64,000 nucleotides of DNA, taken from the NCBI RefSeq assembly GCF_010667645.1, contig NZ_WHZV01000001.1, positions 389,254 through 453,253 of the forward strand, read 5' to 3'. The stretch is from Bifidobacterium platyrrhinorum. Its GTDB lineage: Bacteria > Actinomycetota > Actinomycetes > Actinomycetales > Bifidobacteriaceae. Positions 35,691 to 44,658 of this stretch are shown piece by piece (position 1 is the stretch's first letter; each line of letters opens with the position of its first letter). Position numbers and translations under genes: made by a program. The notes under the pieces are model-generated. The model saw only the letters and a program-made list of their open reading frames with translations. It had not been told where the DNA came from and searched no databases.

Positions 35691-36530
35691 ATGCGCTTCA
35701 CCAAGTCCGCCGCGGCCGCCCTGGCCGTCGCCGCCATCGCCGCGCTCGGCCTGTCCGCCTGCGGCAGCTCGTCCACCGCCGCCAGCCAGGAGGACGACAA
35801 GACCATCACCGTGGCCGCCAGCCCCACCCCGCACGCCGAGATCCTGAACAAGGCCGTCAAGCCGCTCGTCGAGAAGGACGGCTACAAGCTCGAGGTGAAG
35901 GAGTTCACCGACTACGTGCAGCCGAACACCGCCACCGAGGACGGCGAGGTCGACGCCAACTACTTCCAGCACAAGCCGTACCTCGACAACTTCAACAAGG
36001 AGAAGGGCACCCACCTGGTGTCCGTCGAGACCGTCCACTTCGAGCCGTTCGGCCTGTACCCGGGCAAGACCAAGTCCCTCGACGCGCTGCAGGACGGCGC
36101 GGTCGTGGCCGTCCCGAACGACGCCACCAACGAGGCCCGCGCGCTCCTGCTCCTGCAGGACGCCGGCCTGATCAAGCTCAAGAACCCCGAGGACATCAAC
36201 GCCACGCCGAAGGACATCACCTCCAACCCGAAGAACCTGCAGTTCAAGGAGCTTGAGGCCGCGGTCGTGCCGACCGTCATCAAGGACGTGGACATCGCCG
36301 CCCTCAACGGCAACTACGCCATCCAGGCCGGCTTCGACGTGACCAAGGACGCCCTGCAGATCGAGAAGGCCGACGGCCTGGCCGCCAAGACCTACGCGAA
36401 CATCCTGGTCGTCAAGAAGGGCAACGAGAACACCGCGAAGACCAAGGAGCTCAAAAAGGCCCTCAACTCCAGCGAGGTGCGCGACTACATCAACAAGAAC
36501 TACAAGGGCGCCGTCGTCCCGGTCTTCTGA
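35691..36530 (+). CDS. metQ: Methionine ABC transporter substrate-binding lipoprotein
   Basis: A 279-residue lipoprotein of the NlpA/MetQ family, which captures methionine outside the membrane and delivers it to MetI. A signal peptide of about 23 residues ends in the lipobox LSAC. The mature part has the family patterns VAASPTPHAEIL, YVQPNTA and DANYFQHKPYLDNF. GAGAGAGGAACC precedes the ATG at 35691, and TATAGT at 35615-35620 is a likely -10 box. metN and metI follow on the same strand, separated by a 167-nt gap containing a strong hairpin. Confidence 0.9.
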   Translation: MRFTKSAAAALAVAAIAALGLSACGSSSTAASQEDDKTITVAASPTPHAEILNKAVKPLVEKDGYKLEVKEFTDYVQPNTATEDGEVDANYFQHKPYLDNFNKEKGTHLVSVETVHFEPFGLYPGKTKSLDALQDGAVVAVPNDATNEARALLLLQDAGLIKLKNPEDINATPKDITSNPKNLQFKELEAAVVPTVIKDVDIAALNGNYAIQAGFDVTKDALQIEKADGLAAKTYANILVVKKGNENTAKTKELKKALNSSEVRDYINKNYKGAVVPVF

Positions 36531-36563
36531 TCCGAGACAGGGCGAAGACATGCCATCCGATAC

Positions 36564-36603
36564 AATGCCGCACGGTACGGGCGCATGCCCGACGTGCGGC
36601 ATT
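36564..36603 (+). terminator. Hairpin between metQ and metN
   Basis: AATGCCGCAC (36564-36573) pairs perfectly with GTGCGGCATT (36594-36603), with a further inner GGGC/GCCC stem. No T-run follows. It may stabilise metQ mRNA or cause partial termination so that the binding protein is made in excess. Confidence 0.6.
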
Positions 36604-36697
36604 GCCGTGTCCGGCGGGACGCGGGGCGGCGCCATGATCGCCGGCCCCGCGCGTGTACGGTCCGATTCCATGACAACCACACGGTAAGGAACACTCG

Positions 36698-37519
<822 letters not shown>

Positions 37520-37520
37520 C

Positions 37521-38201
37521 ATGGGACAGACCATCACCGATTTCATCGCCAACTACGGCGAGCTCATGCTCGAAGGCACGCGCGACACGCTCATCATGAC
37601 CGGCGTCTCCACGTTGCTCGCCTATGTGCTCGGCGTGCCGCTCGGCGTGCTGCTCACCATCACCGGCACGAAGTCCATCTGGCCGAACCGCCCGCTCAAC
37701 ACCGTGCTCGGCTGGATCGTGAACATCGGACGCTCCATCCCGTTCATCATCCTGCTCGTCGCCATCATCCCGTTCACGCGTCTCATCGTCGGCACGTCGC
37801 TCGGCGTCGAGGGCGCGATGGTGCCGCTGGTCATCTCCGCCGCGCCGTTTGTGGCGCGCGTCGTCGAACAGTCGCTCGCCGACGTGGACGGAGGCCTCAT
37901 CGAGGCCGCGCAGAGCTTCGGCGCGAACAACTGGCAGATCGTCACCAAGGTGCTCCTGTTCGAAAGCCTGCCGTCCCTCGTACGCGGCGCAGCCATCACG
38001 TTCATCAACCTGTTCGGCTACTCGGCGATGGCCGGCACCGTGGGCGCCGGAGGCCTCGGCGACATCGCCATCCGTTACGGCTACCAGCGCTACGAGTACG
38101 ACGTGATGCTCGTCGCCGTGGTCCTGAGCGTCATCCTCGTGCAGGTCATCCAGTCGTTCGGCGATTGGTTCGCACGCCGCATCGACCACCACGCGCGCTG
38201 A
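37521..38201 (+). CDS. metI: Methionine ABC transporter permease
   Basis: A 226-residue permease with five to six membrane spans and the MetI coupling motif VEQSLADVDGGLIEAAQSFG (EAA loop). It forms the channel for methionine uptake with MetN and MetQ. GGGGAGGAG lies upstream of ATG 37521, which begins 1 nt after the metN stop, so the two are cotranslated. A strong hairpin downstream ends the operon. Confidence 0.92.
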   Translation: MGQTITDFIANYGELMLEGTRDTLIMTGVSTLLAYVLGVPLGVLLTITGTKSIWPNRPLNTVLGWIVNIGRSIPFIILLVAIIPFTRLIVGTSLGVEGAMVPLVISAAPFVARVVEQSLADVDGGLIEAAQSFGANNWQIVTKVLLFESLPSLVRGAAITFINLFGYSAMAGTVGAGGLGDIAIRYGYQRYEYDVMLVAVVLSVILVQVIQSFGDWFARRIDHHAR

Positions 38202-38263
38202 CCGTCGCGACGCGGACCCCGTGCGGAGGGCCGTCCGCGTCACGCGCATGAGCGCCACGATCC

Positions 38264-38313
38264 GTCGGCCCGGTCCGTCGCCTCCTTTCCGGAAAGCGAC
38301 GGGCCGGGCCGAC
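38264..38313 (+). terminator. Hairpin ending the met operon
   Basis: An 18-bp stem (38264-38281 with 38296-38313) containing one G-T wobble, 62 nt after metI, with TCTTG following. Confidence 0.75.
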
Positions 38314-38345
38314 GCCGTCTTGCGGCTGTGACACACTGAACCGTT

Positions 38346-38885
38346 ATGAGCACTATCACCATGCACACCTCCGAAGGTGACATCACCATCAACCTGTTCG
38401 ACGACAAGGCGCCGGAGACGGTGAAGAACTTCCTCGGCCTCGCCACCGGCGAGAAGGAGTGGGCGGATCCGTACACCGGCCAGCCCTCCCACGAGAAGTT
38501 CTACAACGGACTGACCTTCCACCGCATCATCAAGGACTTCATGATCCAGGGCGGCTGCCCGCTCGGCAACGGCACCGGCGGCCCCGGCTACGACTTCGAC
38601 GACGAGATCGACCCGTCCCTCAAGTTCGACCGTCCCTACCTGCTGGCCATGGCGAACGCCGGTCTGCGTCGCGGCCGCGACGGCAAGATCCACGGCACCA
38701 ACGGCTCCCAGTTCTTCATCACCACCGTGCCGACCCCGTGGCTCGACGGCCACCACACGATCTTCGGCGAGGTCGCCGACGACGGGTCCAAGGCCGTGGT
38801 CGACAAGCTCGAGGCCCTGCCGACCGACCCGATGGACCGTCCGACCGAACCGGCCGTGATCCTGTCCATCGACGTCGCCGAGTGA
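38346..38885 (+). CDS. ppiA: Cyclophilin-type peptidyl-prolyl cis-trans isomerase
   Basis: A 179-residue cytoplasmic cyclophilin that speeds proline isomerisation in folding proteins. Motifs [20 protein letters not shown] and [24 protein letters not shown] form the active site. There is no signal peptide. A CACACT sequence 8 nt before the ATG may be a -10 box of a leaderless transcript; no ribosome binding site is visible. Confidence 0.92.
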   Translation: MSTITMHTSEGDITINLFDDKAPETVKNFLGLATGEKEWADPYTGQPSHEKFYNGLTFHRIIKDFMIQGGCPLGNGTGGPGYDFDDEIDPSLKFDRPYLLAMANAGLRRGRDGKIHGTNGSQFFITTVPTPWLDGHHTIFGEVADDGSKAVVDKLEALPTDPMDRPTEPAVILSIDVAE

Positions 38886-38961
38886 CATTTCGCATAACGC
38901 ATCCCCTCATCCCCGGATAGCGGGGGAGACGAAGTGAGGCGGGTTCACGCGTCCTGCACGG

Positions 38962-39876
38962 TCACGCTGCGGCGGTGTACGTCTTGTCGAACACGGTCTG
39001 CGCGTCCGTGTGCACGTACATGCGCATCTGCGCGGTGCCGTTGGTCTTCACCATGCTCGGCAGGGCGTCGGCGAACGGCTGCAGCTGGCTGTCCGCATCC
39101 TTGGCGAGCTCCTGGCCAAGAGCCTGGGCGTTCGCGTCGTATTGCGCCGGCAGATGGATGTCGATGACCAGGGTGTCGCCCTCGGCGCGGTAGGAGACCG
39201 TGGCGCCCGTGCCGTCGAACGAGGAGCCGATGGACGACTGCATCTCGCTCTGGAAGGTCGAATCGTTGACCATCTCGCTCATCGAAGAGTAACGCAAGTC
39301 CAGCGAGCCGCCGTTCGAGTCGCCGTTCTCCAGATCGCTGAGACCCTTGTCGATCTCCTTGTCGAGCTTGTCCGACTTCTTCTTCTCGGCCTGGGCCTTC
39401 GCCGCCTGCGCTGCGGCCTGTTTCGCCTGCTGCGTGGCCGCGTTGACGGTGGCCACGCCGATCGCGATGCCGCCGACCATCATGACCACGCTGACGATGA
39501 TGCCCGCGATCGCGAGCCCACGCCCCTTCTCATGCGTCCGTTTGATCTGGTTCAGGCCCACGATGGACAGGATGAGTCCCACGAGGGAGAAGAGGAAGGC
39601 GAAGATGATGCCGAGGATCGCGCAGACGTTCCATTTGCCCTCGCGGGGGTTGGCCGGCCGCTGGGGCTGTGGTGGCAGGTAGCCGGGAACGGGAGGGACG
39701 GCGGTGCCGCCCGTCGCCGGTCCCGCCGCGGCGGGCGCGCCGAATCCGGTCGGCGCGCCGGGTTGCGGCGCCGTTCCGGACGGCTGTTGCGGCGGCTGTT
39801 GAATCGGCTGTGCGGGATACGTCTGCGGCGACTGTCCCGGAAGCGGTTCCTGCGGCTGTGGCTGCGGATTGGACAT
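38962..39876 (-). CDS. DUF4190-type membrane protein with extracellular domain
   Basis: A 304-residue protein. Residues 1-85 are Pro/Gln/Gly/Ala-rich (cytoplasmic). A double membrane hairpin follows (VCAILGIIFAFLFSLVGLILS and GLAIAGIIVSVVMMVGGIAIG), the DUF4190 pattern. A Lys/Ala/Gln coiled linker and an external domain of about 110 residues (from LDLRYSSMSEMVNDS to the C-terminus) complete it, with YRAEGDTLVIDIHLP typical of DUF4854-like domains. The start ATG 39876 has AGGAAGG upstream. Function unknown; an envelope-associated role is inferred. Confidence 0.75.
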   Translation of the reverse strand: MSNPQPQPQEPLPGQSPQTYPAQPIQQPPQQPSGTAPQPGAPTGFGAPAAAGPATGGTAVPPVPGYLPPQPQRPANPREGKWNVCAILGIIFAFLFSLVGLILSIVGLNQIKRTHEKGRGLAIAGIIVSVVMMVGGIAIGVATVNAATQQAKQAAAQAAKAQAEKKKSDKLDKEIDKGLSDLENGDSNGGSLDLRYSSMSEMVNDSTFQSEMQSSIGSSFDGTGATVSYRAEGDTLVIDIHLPAQYDANAQALGQELAKDADSQLQPFADALPSMVKTNGTAQMRMYVHTDAQTVFDKTYTAAA

Positions 39877-40161
39877 GGCTCTGGCCTTCCTCATCATGCC
39901 GAACGCATTGCCGTGTTCGGCCGAGGGCCTTCCGCGCGAATCGGACGCGCTACGCCGGGCCTCCCCGGAAGACCGAATACCTCCGGTTCCATTGTCCCAT
40001 CGTCGGGACGTTCCCCCGGGGAACGACGCGCACTACATTGACGAACGGCATGGAAACGTCAGATTGCGTGCGGATGAATTCGGGGGAGGAGCGCCGTCGC
40101 GACGGTCAACGGTCATACGGGGGCCGGGCCGCCGCCGGTGCGACGGGCCGGCCCCTGCGCG

Positions 40162-40965
40162 TCACAGCACGCCGAAATGCCGCAGCGCGTTCATCACGCC
40201 GTCATGGTCGACGTCGTCGGTCACATAGTCGGCCGCCGCCTTCGGCTCGTCGGTCGCGTTGCCCATCGCCACGCCGATGCCGGCGAAACGCAGCATCGTG
40301 GTGTCGTTGCCGCCGTCGCCGAACGCCATCACCTGGTCGCGCGTCCAACCGTAATGGCGCATGAACCGCGCGATGCCCTCCGGCTTGCCGCCGTCCGCGG
40401 GGATGAGGTCCACGAAATCGGGGTGCCAGCGCACGCCCTGCACGTTGCGGCACAACGAGGTCACCTCACGCTGCTGCGCCTCGTCGATGTACGGGCTGAT
40501 CTGGAACGTCTCGTGGGTGAGCGGACGCGTATGGGGGTCGTCGATGAACACCTTCGGCGCGGTCTTGCCGAGCTGTCGCCATGTCGCGCGCATCGATTCG
40601 GTCACCTGGTTGAAATACACGTAGTCGGATTCGCAGAAGTTCGCCACCACGTCCGGGTGCGCGTCCAGCCATGCGATGATCGTGCGCACGTCGTCCGGAT
40701 CGAGCGGCTCCTTCTCCAGGAACCCGTGGCCGTCGCAGCAGTACTGGCCGTTGAGGCCCACGATGCCGTCGAAGGAGACCGGGATCATGTCGAGCACGAC
40801 GGTCATGTGACTGGGCGCGCGGCCCGAGCAGATGAACACCTTCACGCCCTTGGCCTGCAGCATGTGCAGCGCGTCGATCGTGGATTGCGGGATGGTGTGC
40901 GTCACGAAGCTGGTGAGCGTGCCGTCGATGTCGAAGAACACGGCGCGGATGTCGGGCGTGGTCAT
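40162..40965 (-). CDS. HAD-superfamily phosphatase, Cof type
   Basis: A 267-residue Cof/YidA-like HAD hydrolase acting on phosphorylated metabolites. Motif I FFDIDGTLTS supplies the nucleophile and acid/base aspartates; motif II is FICSGRAP; the type IIB cap lies between; motif III/IV is GGKPEGIARF and MAFGDGGNDTTMLRF. The start ATG 40965 has GAGGAGG 5 nt upstream; the longer frame at 41004 is rejected. Substrate unknown (sugar phosphates or flavin-related compounds are typical). Confidence 0.88.
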   Translation of the reverse strand: MTTPDIRAVFFDIDGTLTSFVTHTIPQSTIDALHMLQAKGVKVFICSGRAPSHMTVVLDMIPVSFDGIVGLNGQYCCDGHGFLEKEPLDPDDVRTIIAWLDAHPDVVANFCESDYVYFNQVTESMRATWRQLGKTAPKVFIDDPHTRPLTHETFQISPYIDEAQQREVTSLCRNVQGVRWHPDFVDLIPADGGKPEGIARFMRHYGWTRDQVMAFGDGGNDTTMLRFAGIGVAMGNATDEPKAAADYVTDDVDHDGVMNALRHFGVL

Positions 40966-41092
40966 GGTGCCTCCTCGCGGGATCGCCTGGTCTGGTCTGC
41001 ACACCAGTCTAGGGAGACGAGGGGAGGCGACACCCGAAACGGATGCGGGAATCGTCGCCGGACGTACCGGTTCCGGCCATGCGGGAGCGACC

Positions 41093-41098
41093 TACAAT
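41093..41098 (+). promoter_or_regulatory. -10 box for leaderless amidohydrolase transcript
   Basis: TACAAT ends 7 nt before the ATG at 41106. Confidence 0.65.
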
Positions 41099-41105
41099 CG
41101 GACGT

Positions 41106-42314
41106 ATGAGCGAACGCAACGACACAGACCACGCAACCGACATCACCATCTCCGCCGTCGTCGGACACGTCGAGGCAGACCCGGACCTCGTCGCGATCCG
41201 CCACTACCTGCACGCGCATCCGGAACGCAGCTTCAAGGAATACGACACCGGCATCTACCTCGCCGACCAGCTGAAATCGCACGGCGTGGAGATCCTCGAC
41301 AACCCGTTGGAGACCGGCGTCGTCGGGCTCGTCCGCGGCGAACAGGGGCCGGGGCCCCGCGTCGCCCTGCGCGCCGACATCGACGGCCTGCCCATCGTGG
41401 AGGACACGGGGCTGCCGTTCGCCTCCGTCAACCAGGGCGTCATGCACGGCTGCGGCCATGACCTGCACATGACCGGTCTGCTGGGCGCCGCGTTCTGGCT
41501 CGCCGCGCATCGGGACCGGTTCGCCGGCACCGTCAAGATCCTGTTCCAGCCGAGCGAGGAGACCGGGCAGGGCGCCCGCGCGATGATCGACGCCGGGCTT
41601 ATCGACGACGTGGACGCGATCATCGGCACCCATAACAACCCGAACTACGCGCCCGGTCAGGTCGCCGTCGGCGTGGAGCCGATGATGGCCGGCTGCGTGC
41701 GCTTCCAGGTGACGCTCCACGCGGACGGCACGCACGCCGGATACCCGCACAAGGGCACCGGCCCCATCGAGGCGATGGCGTCCATGGTGCTCGAACTGCA
41801 GACCATCGTCAGCCGCAACATCAACGCCCTGCATCCGCTCGTGCTGTCCGTCACCGAGGTGCACGGCGGGCGCGTGTGGAACGTGGTGCCCGCCGAGGCC
41901 GGCTTCCAGGGCACCGTGCGCTACTTCCACAAGGAGGACAGCCTGCTCGCCGAACGCCGGTTCAGGGCGGTCGTTGAGCACACCGCCGAGGCGTTCGGCA
42001 TCACGGCCGACATCGAATGGGACGACTTCCAGGCCCCGGTCGTCTCCGACGCCCCGCTCGCCCGTGCCGTCGCGGCCGACGTGCGCGACTACGCCTCGCT
42101 CGAGCCGATACGCCCGTCGATGGCGGGGGAGGACTTCTGCGAGTTCGCCGACGTGACCCGTTCCGTGTTCGCGTTCATCGGATCCAACGGCGCGGCGGGA
42201 TGCGCCGACTGGCACAGCCCCCGGTTCGTCGGGCTCGACGCGTCCATCCCCACGTTCGTCGACTTCTACGTCAACGCGGCGCTGCGCGTGCTCGACGAAC
42301 TGCGCGCGTCCTGA
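41106..42314 (+). CDS. M20D-family amidohydrolase (N-acyl amino acid hydrolase type)
   Basis: A 402-residue metallo-amidohydrolase of the M20D/HipO type that removes acyl groups from amino acids or related amides. The metal-binding motif MHGCGHDLHMTGL, the EETGQGARAMIDAG motif with its catalytic and metal Glu, and the late PSMAGEDFCEFAD are intact. The central dimerisation lid (THAGYPHKGTGPIEAM) is present. A leaderless promoter and in-frame ATG 41106 set the start. A long hairpin follows, separating it from nadE. Confidence 0.88.
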   Translation: MSERNDTDHATDITISAVVGHVEADPDLVAIRHYLHAHPERSFKEYDTGIYLADQLKSHGVEILDNPLETGVVGLVRGEQGPGPRVALRADIDGLPIVEDTGLPFASVNQGVMHGCGHDLHMTGLLGAAFWLAAHRDRFAGTVKILFQPSEETGQGARAMIDAGLIDDVDAIIGTHNNPNYAPGQVAVGVEPMMAGCVRFQVTLHADGTHAGYPHKGTGPIEAMASMVLELQTIVSRNINALHPLVLSVTEVHGGRVWNVVPAEAGFQGTVRYFHKEDSLLAERRFRAVVEHTAEAFGITADIEWDDFQAPVVSDAPLARAVAADVRDYASLEPIRPSMAGEDFCEFADVTRSVFAFIGSNGAAGCADWHSPRFVGLDASIPTFVDFYVNAALRVLDELRAS

Positions 42315-42319
42315 CCGAG

Positions 42320-42385
42320 GGGGTCGCCGTCCCTCCCGCCCGGCCGGCGTCCCGTCGGCGTCCGTGCGGGAGGGACGGCGACCCC
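42320..42385. terminator. 19-bp stem between the amidohydrolase gene and nadE
   Basis: 42320-42338 (GGGGTCGCCGTCCCTCCCG) pairs perfectly with 42367-42385. The loop is 28 nt. The stem is very stable but without a T-run. Confidence 0.75.
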
Positions 42386-42400
42386 GCGCCCGGATGGGGA

Positions 42401-42406
42401 TAGGAT
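42401..42406 (+). promoter_or_regulatory. nadE: -10 box for leaderless nadE transcript
   Basis: TAGGAT ends 8 nt before the ATG at 42415; no Shine-Dalgarno sequence is present. Confidence 0.6.
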
Positions 42407-42414
42407 AGGGAACC

Positions 42415-44112
42415 ATGACACAGATTCGCTTCGCACTCGCACAGATCGACACCTGCGTCGGCGCCCTCGACGACAACGCCGCCAAGGTGCTCGACTACAG
42501 CCGCCGCGCCGCCGCGGACGACGCCAGGGTCGTCGTCTTCCCCGAGATGACGCTCACCGGATACCCGATCGAGGACCTCGCCCTGCGCCGCACGTTCCGC
42601 CAGGCCGCATGGGACAAGGCGAACGAGCTGGCCGCCGCGCTCAAGAAGGAGGGCCTGCGCGACCTGTACGTGGTCGTCGGCACCGTCGGCACCGACCATG
42701 AGACCTCCAAGCCGTACAACCGTCTCGTCGTCCTGCACGACGGCGTGGTGTGGGCCGGATACGACAAGCACTTCCTGCCCAACTACGGCGTGTTCGACGA
42801 ATTCCGCATCTTCAAGGCCGGCGAACGCTCCGTCGTGCTCGACGTGGACGGCGCGCGCCTCGGCGTGGCCATCTGCGAGGACATCTGGCAGGACGGCGGC
42901 CCGGTCTCCGAGCTGGCGGGACGCGACATCGACGCGCTGGTGACCATCAACGGCTCCCCGTACGAGGAGGGCAAGACGGACGTGCGCTTCGAACTGGCGA
43001 AGCGCCGCGCCGCCGAGGTCGAGGCGCCGCTCATCTACCTCAACCAGGTGGGCGGGCAGGACGATCTCGTCTTCGACGGCGGCAGCTTCGTCGTCGACGC
43101 GGACGGCGAACTCGTCGAACGCAGCCCGATGTTCATGGAGGACCTCTCCTACTGGACCCTCGACACCGCCAAGGTGCGCCAGACGCGCACCACCGTCGCC
43201 CCGATGCTCGACCCGGACGAGGAGGTGTACACCGCCTGCGTGCTCGGCCTCAAGGACTACATGGCCAAGAACCGGTTCACCGGCGTGACGCTCGGCCTGT
43301 CCGGCGGCATTGACTCCGCGCTCGTCGCCGCCATGGCCGCGGACGCCGTCGGCGGCGGCAACGTGCATGGCATCTCGATGCCGTCCATGTACTCCTCCGA
43401 CGGTTCCAAGGACGATGCGGCCGATCTGGCCGCCAACATCGGCGCCCACTACGACGTGCAGCCCATCGAGCCGCTGTTCAAGGCGTTCCAGGGCCAGCTC
43501 GACCTCGACGGCGTGGCCGCCGAGAACCTGCAGGCGCGCATCCGCGGCGTCATCGTCATGGCGTACTCGAACTCGAAGGGCCTGCTCGCCGTCGCCACCG
43601 GCAACAAGTCCGAACTCGCCTGCGGCTACTCCACCATCTACGGCGACGCCGTGGGCGGCTACGCTCCGATCAAGGACCTGCTCAAGACCCGCGTGTGGGA
43701 GCTCGCCCGCTGGCGCAACAAGGCCGCGGCCGCCGGCGTCGGCATCGGTGGGCTGAAGATCGTCGGCAACGAGGCCGGGAACCCGGGCGCGCCGCTCAAG
43801 GACGGCGTGATGATCCCGGTCGCCTCCATCGAGAAGGCGCCTTCCGCCGAGCTGCGCCCCGGCCAGAAGGATTCCGATTCGCTGCCCGAATACGAGCTGC
43901 TCGACAAGGTCCTCGCCGCGTACATCGAGCACGCGCACGGCCGTGCCGACCTGCTCGCCGACGGCTTCGACGAGAAGACAGTCGACACGGTGATGAGGCT
44001 CGTCGACCGGGCGGAGTGGAAGCGCCGCCAATACCCGTTGGGGCCGAAGGTCACTGCGCTTGCGTTCGGACGCGACCGGCGTCTGCCGATCACCAACGCG
44101 TTCAGGGAATAG
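42415..44112 (+). CDS. nadE: Glutamine-dependent NAD+ synthetase
   Basis: A 565-residue two-domain enzyme converting deamido-NAD to NAD with glutamine nitrogen. Residues 1-270 are a nitrilase-like glutaminase with the Glu-Lys-Cys triad recognisable in PEMTLTGYP, GYDKHFLPNYG and VAICEDIW. Residues 290-565 are the synthetase with the ATP pyrophosphatase P-loop LGLSGGIDSALVAAM and the conserved TGNKSELACGY. The length suits the bacterial glutamine-dependent form. It is monocistronic with a leaderless promoter. Confidence 0.95.
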   Translation: MTQIRFALAQIDTCVGALDDNAAKVLDYSRRAAADDARVVVFPEMTLTGYPIEDLALRRTFRQAAWDKANELAAALKKEGLRDLYVVVGTVGTDHETSKPYNRLVVLHDGVVWAGYDKHFLPNYGVFDEFRIFKAGERSVVLDVDGARLGVAICEDIWQDGGPVSELAGRDIDALVTINGSPYEEGKTDVRFELAKRRAAEVEAPLIYLNQVGGQDDLVFDGGSFVVDADGELVERSPMFMEDLSYWTLDTAKVRQTRTTVAPMLDPDEEVYTACVLGLKDYMAKNRFTGVTLGLSGGIDSALVAAMAADAVGGGNVHGISMPSMYSSDGSKDDAADLAANIGAHYDVQPIEPLFKAFQGQLDLDGVAAENLQARIRGVIVMAYSNSKGLLAVATGNKSELACGYSTIYGDAVGGYAPIKDLLKTRVWELARWRNKAAAAGVGIGGLKIVGNEAGNPGAPLKDGVMIPVASIEKAPSAELRPGQKDSDSLPEYELLDKVLAAYIEHAHGRADLLADGFDEKTVDTVMRLVDRAEWKRRQYPLGPKVTALAFGRDRRLPITNAFRE

Positions 44113-44163
44113 TTCGAGGTCGCGGCGGCACCCGCCGCGCCGCATCGGAAGGGAAGGACGATT

Positions 44164-44370
44164 ATGGCGAAGGACACCCGATGGTATTTCAACATGGTCA
44201 CCGGAGAGCCCGAGCAGGGGCCGAAATCCCCGATCGAGCAGCGCATGGGGCCGTACAAGTCCCGTGAGGACGCGATAGACGCATGGAAGATCTTCCAGGA
44301 CCGCGAGACGCTCTGGAAGGAACAGGACCGCCGGTGGAACCTCGACTGGGACCGCCCGCGCAAGGTGTGA
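44164..44370 (+). CDS. Conserved small actinobacterial protein
   Basis: A 68-residue basic, tryptophan-rich protein (WYFNMVTGEPEQGPKSP, then RMGPYKSREDAIDAWKIF). Similar short proteins with WYF...TG and RMGPYxxREEA occur across Actinobacteria without known function; the second half resembles a SPOR/YegP-like beta-alpha unit. GGAAGG precedes ATG 44164 by 7-8 nt. It lies 51 nt after nadE and is probably cotranscribed. Confidence 0.75.
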   Translation: MAKDTRWYFNMVTGEPEQGPKSPIEQRMGPYKSREDAIDAWKIFQDRETLWKEQDRRWNLDWDRPRKV

Positions 44371-44547
44371 CGCCGCCGGGCGCGCGTCGGTCATCCGGCG
44401 GCATGCTCGAGGCCTCTCTTGTCGCGCCGCGCCCCGGCGCCGTCTCCGAAGCGATCCGGATGCGGTGCCGGGCGTGCGGCCCGGCGGGGGAGGCCTTCCG
44501 TTTTCCGTCGGATGACGGTGCGGACGATGGTGTGAACGATAACGAAA

Positions 44548-44563
44548 TGTGAGATATGTCACG
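44548..44563 (+). promoter_or_regulatory. CRP/FNR-like palindrome upstream of pfl
   Basis: TGTGAGATATGTCACG fits the TGTGA-N6-TCACA consensus bound by CRP/GlxR/FNR-family regulators. It lies about 35-50 bp upstream of a possible -10 box (TACACT, 44597-44602) and 96 bp before pfl, suggesting catabolite or redox control. Confidence 0.6.
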
Positions 44564-44658
44564 CGCATTTTGCGTTCATTCCAAGTTTCCTGCCACTACA
44601 CTTGGGAACCAACGACGTCGAAGAAGCGTCGAATGGAAAACAACACCAAGGAGTGGAT

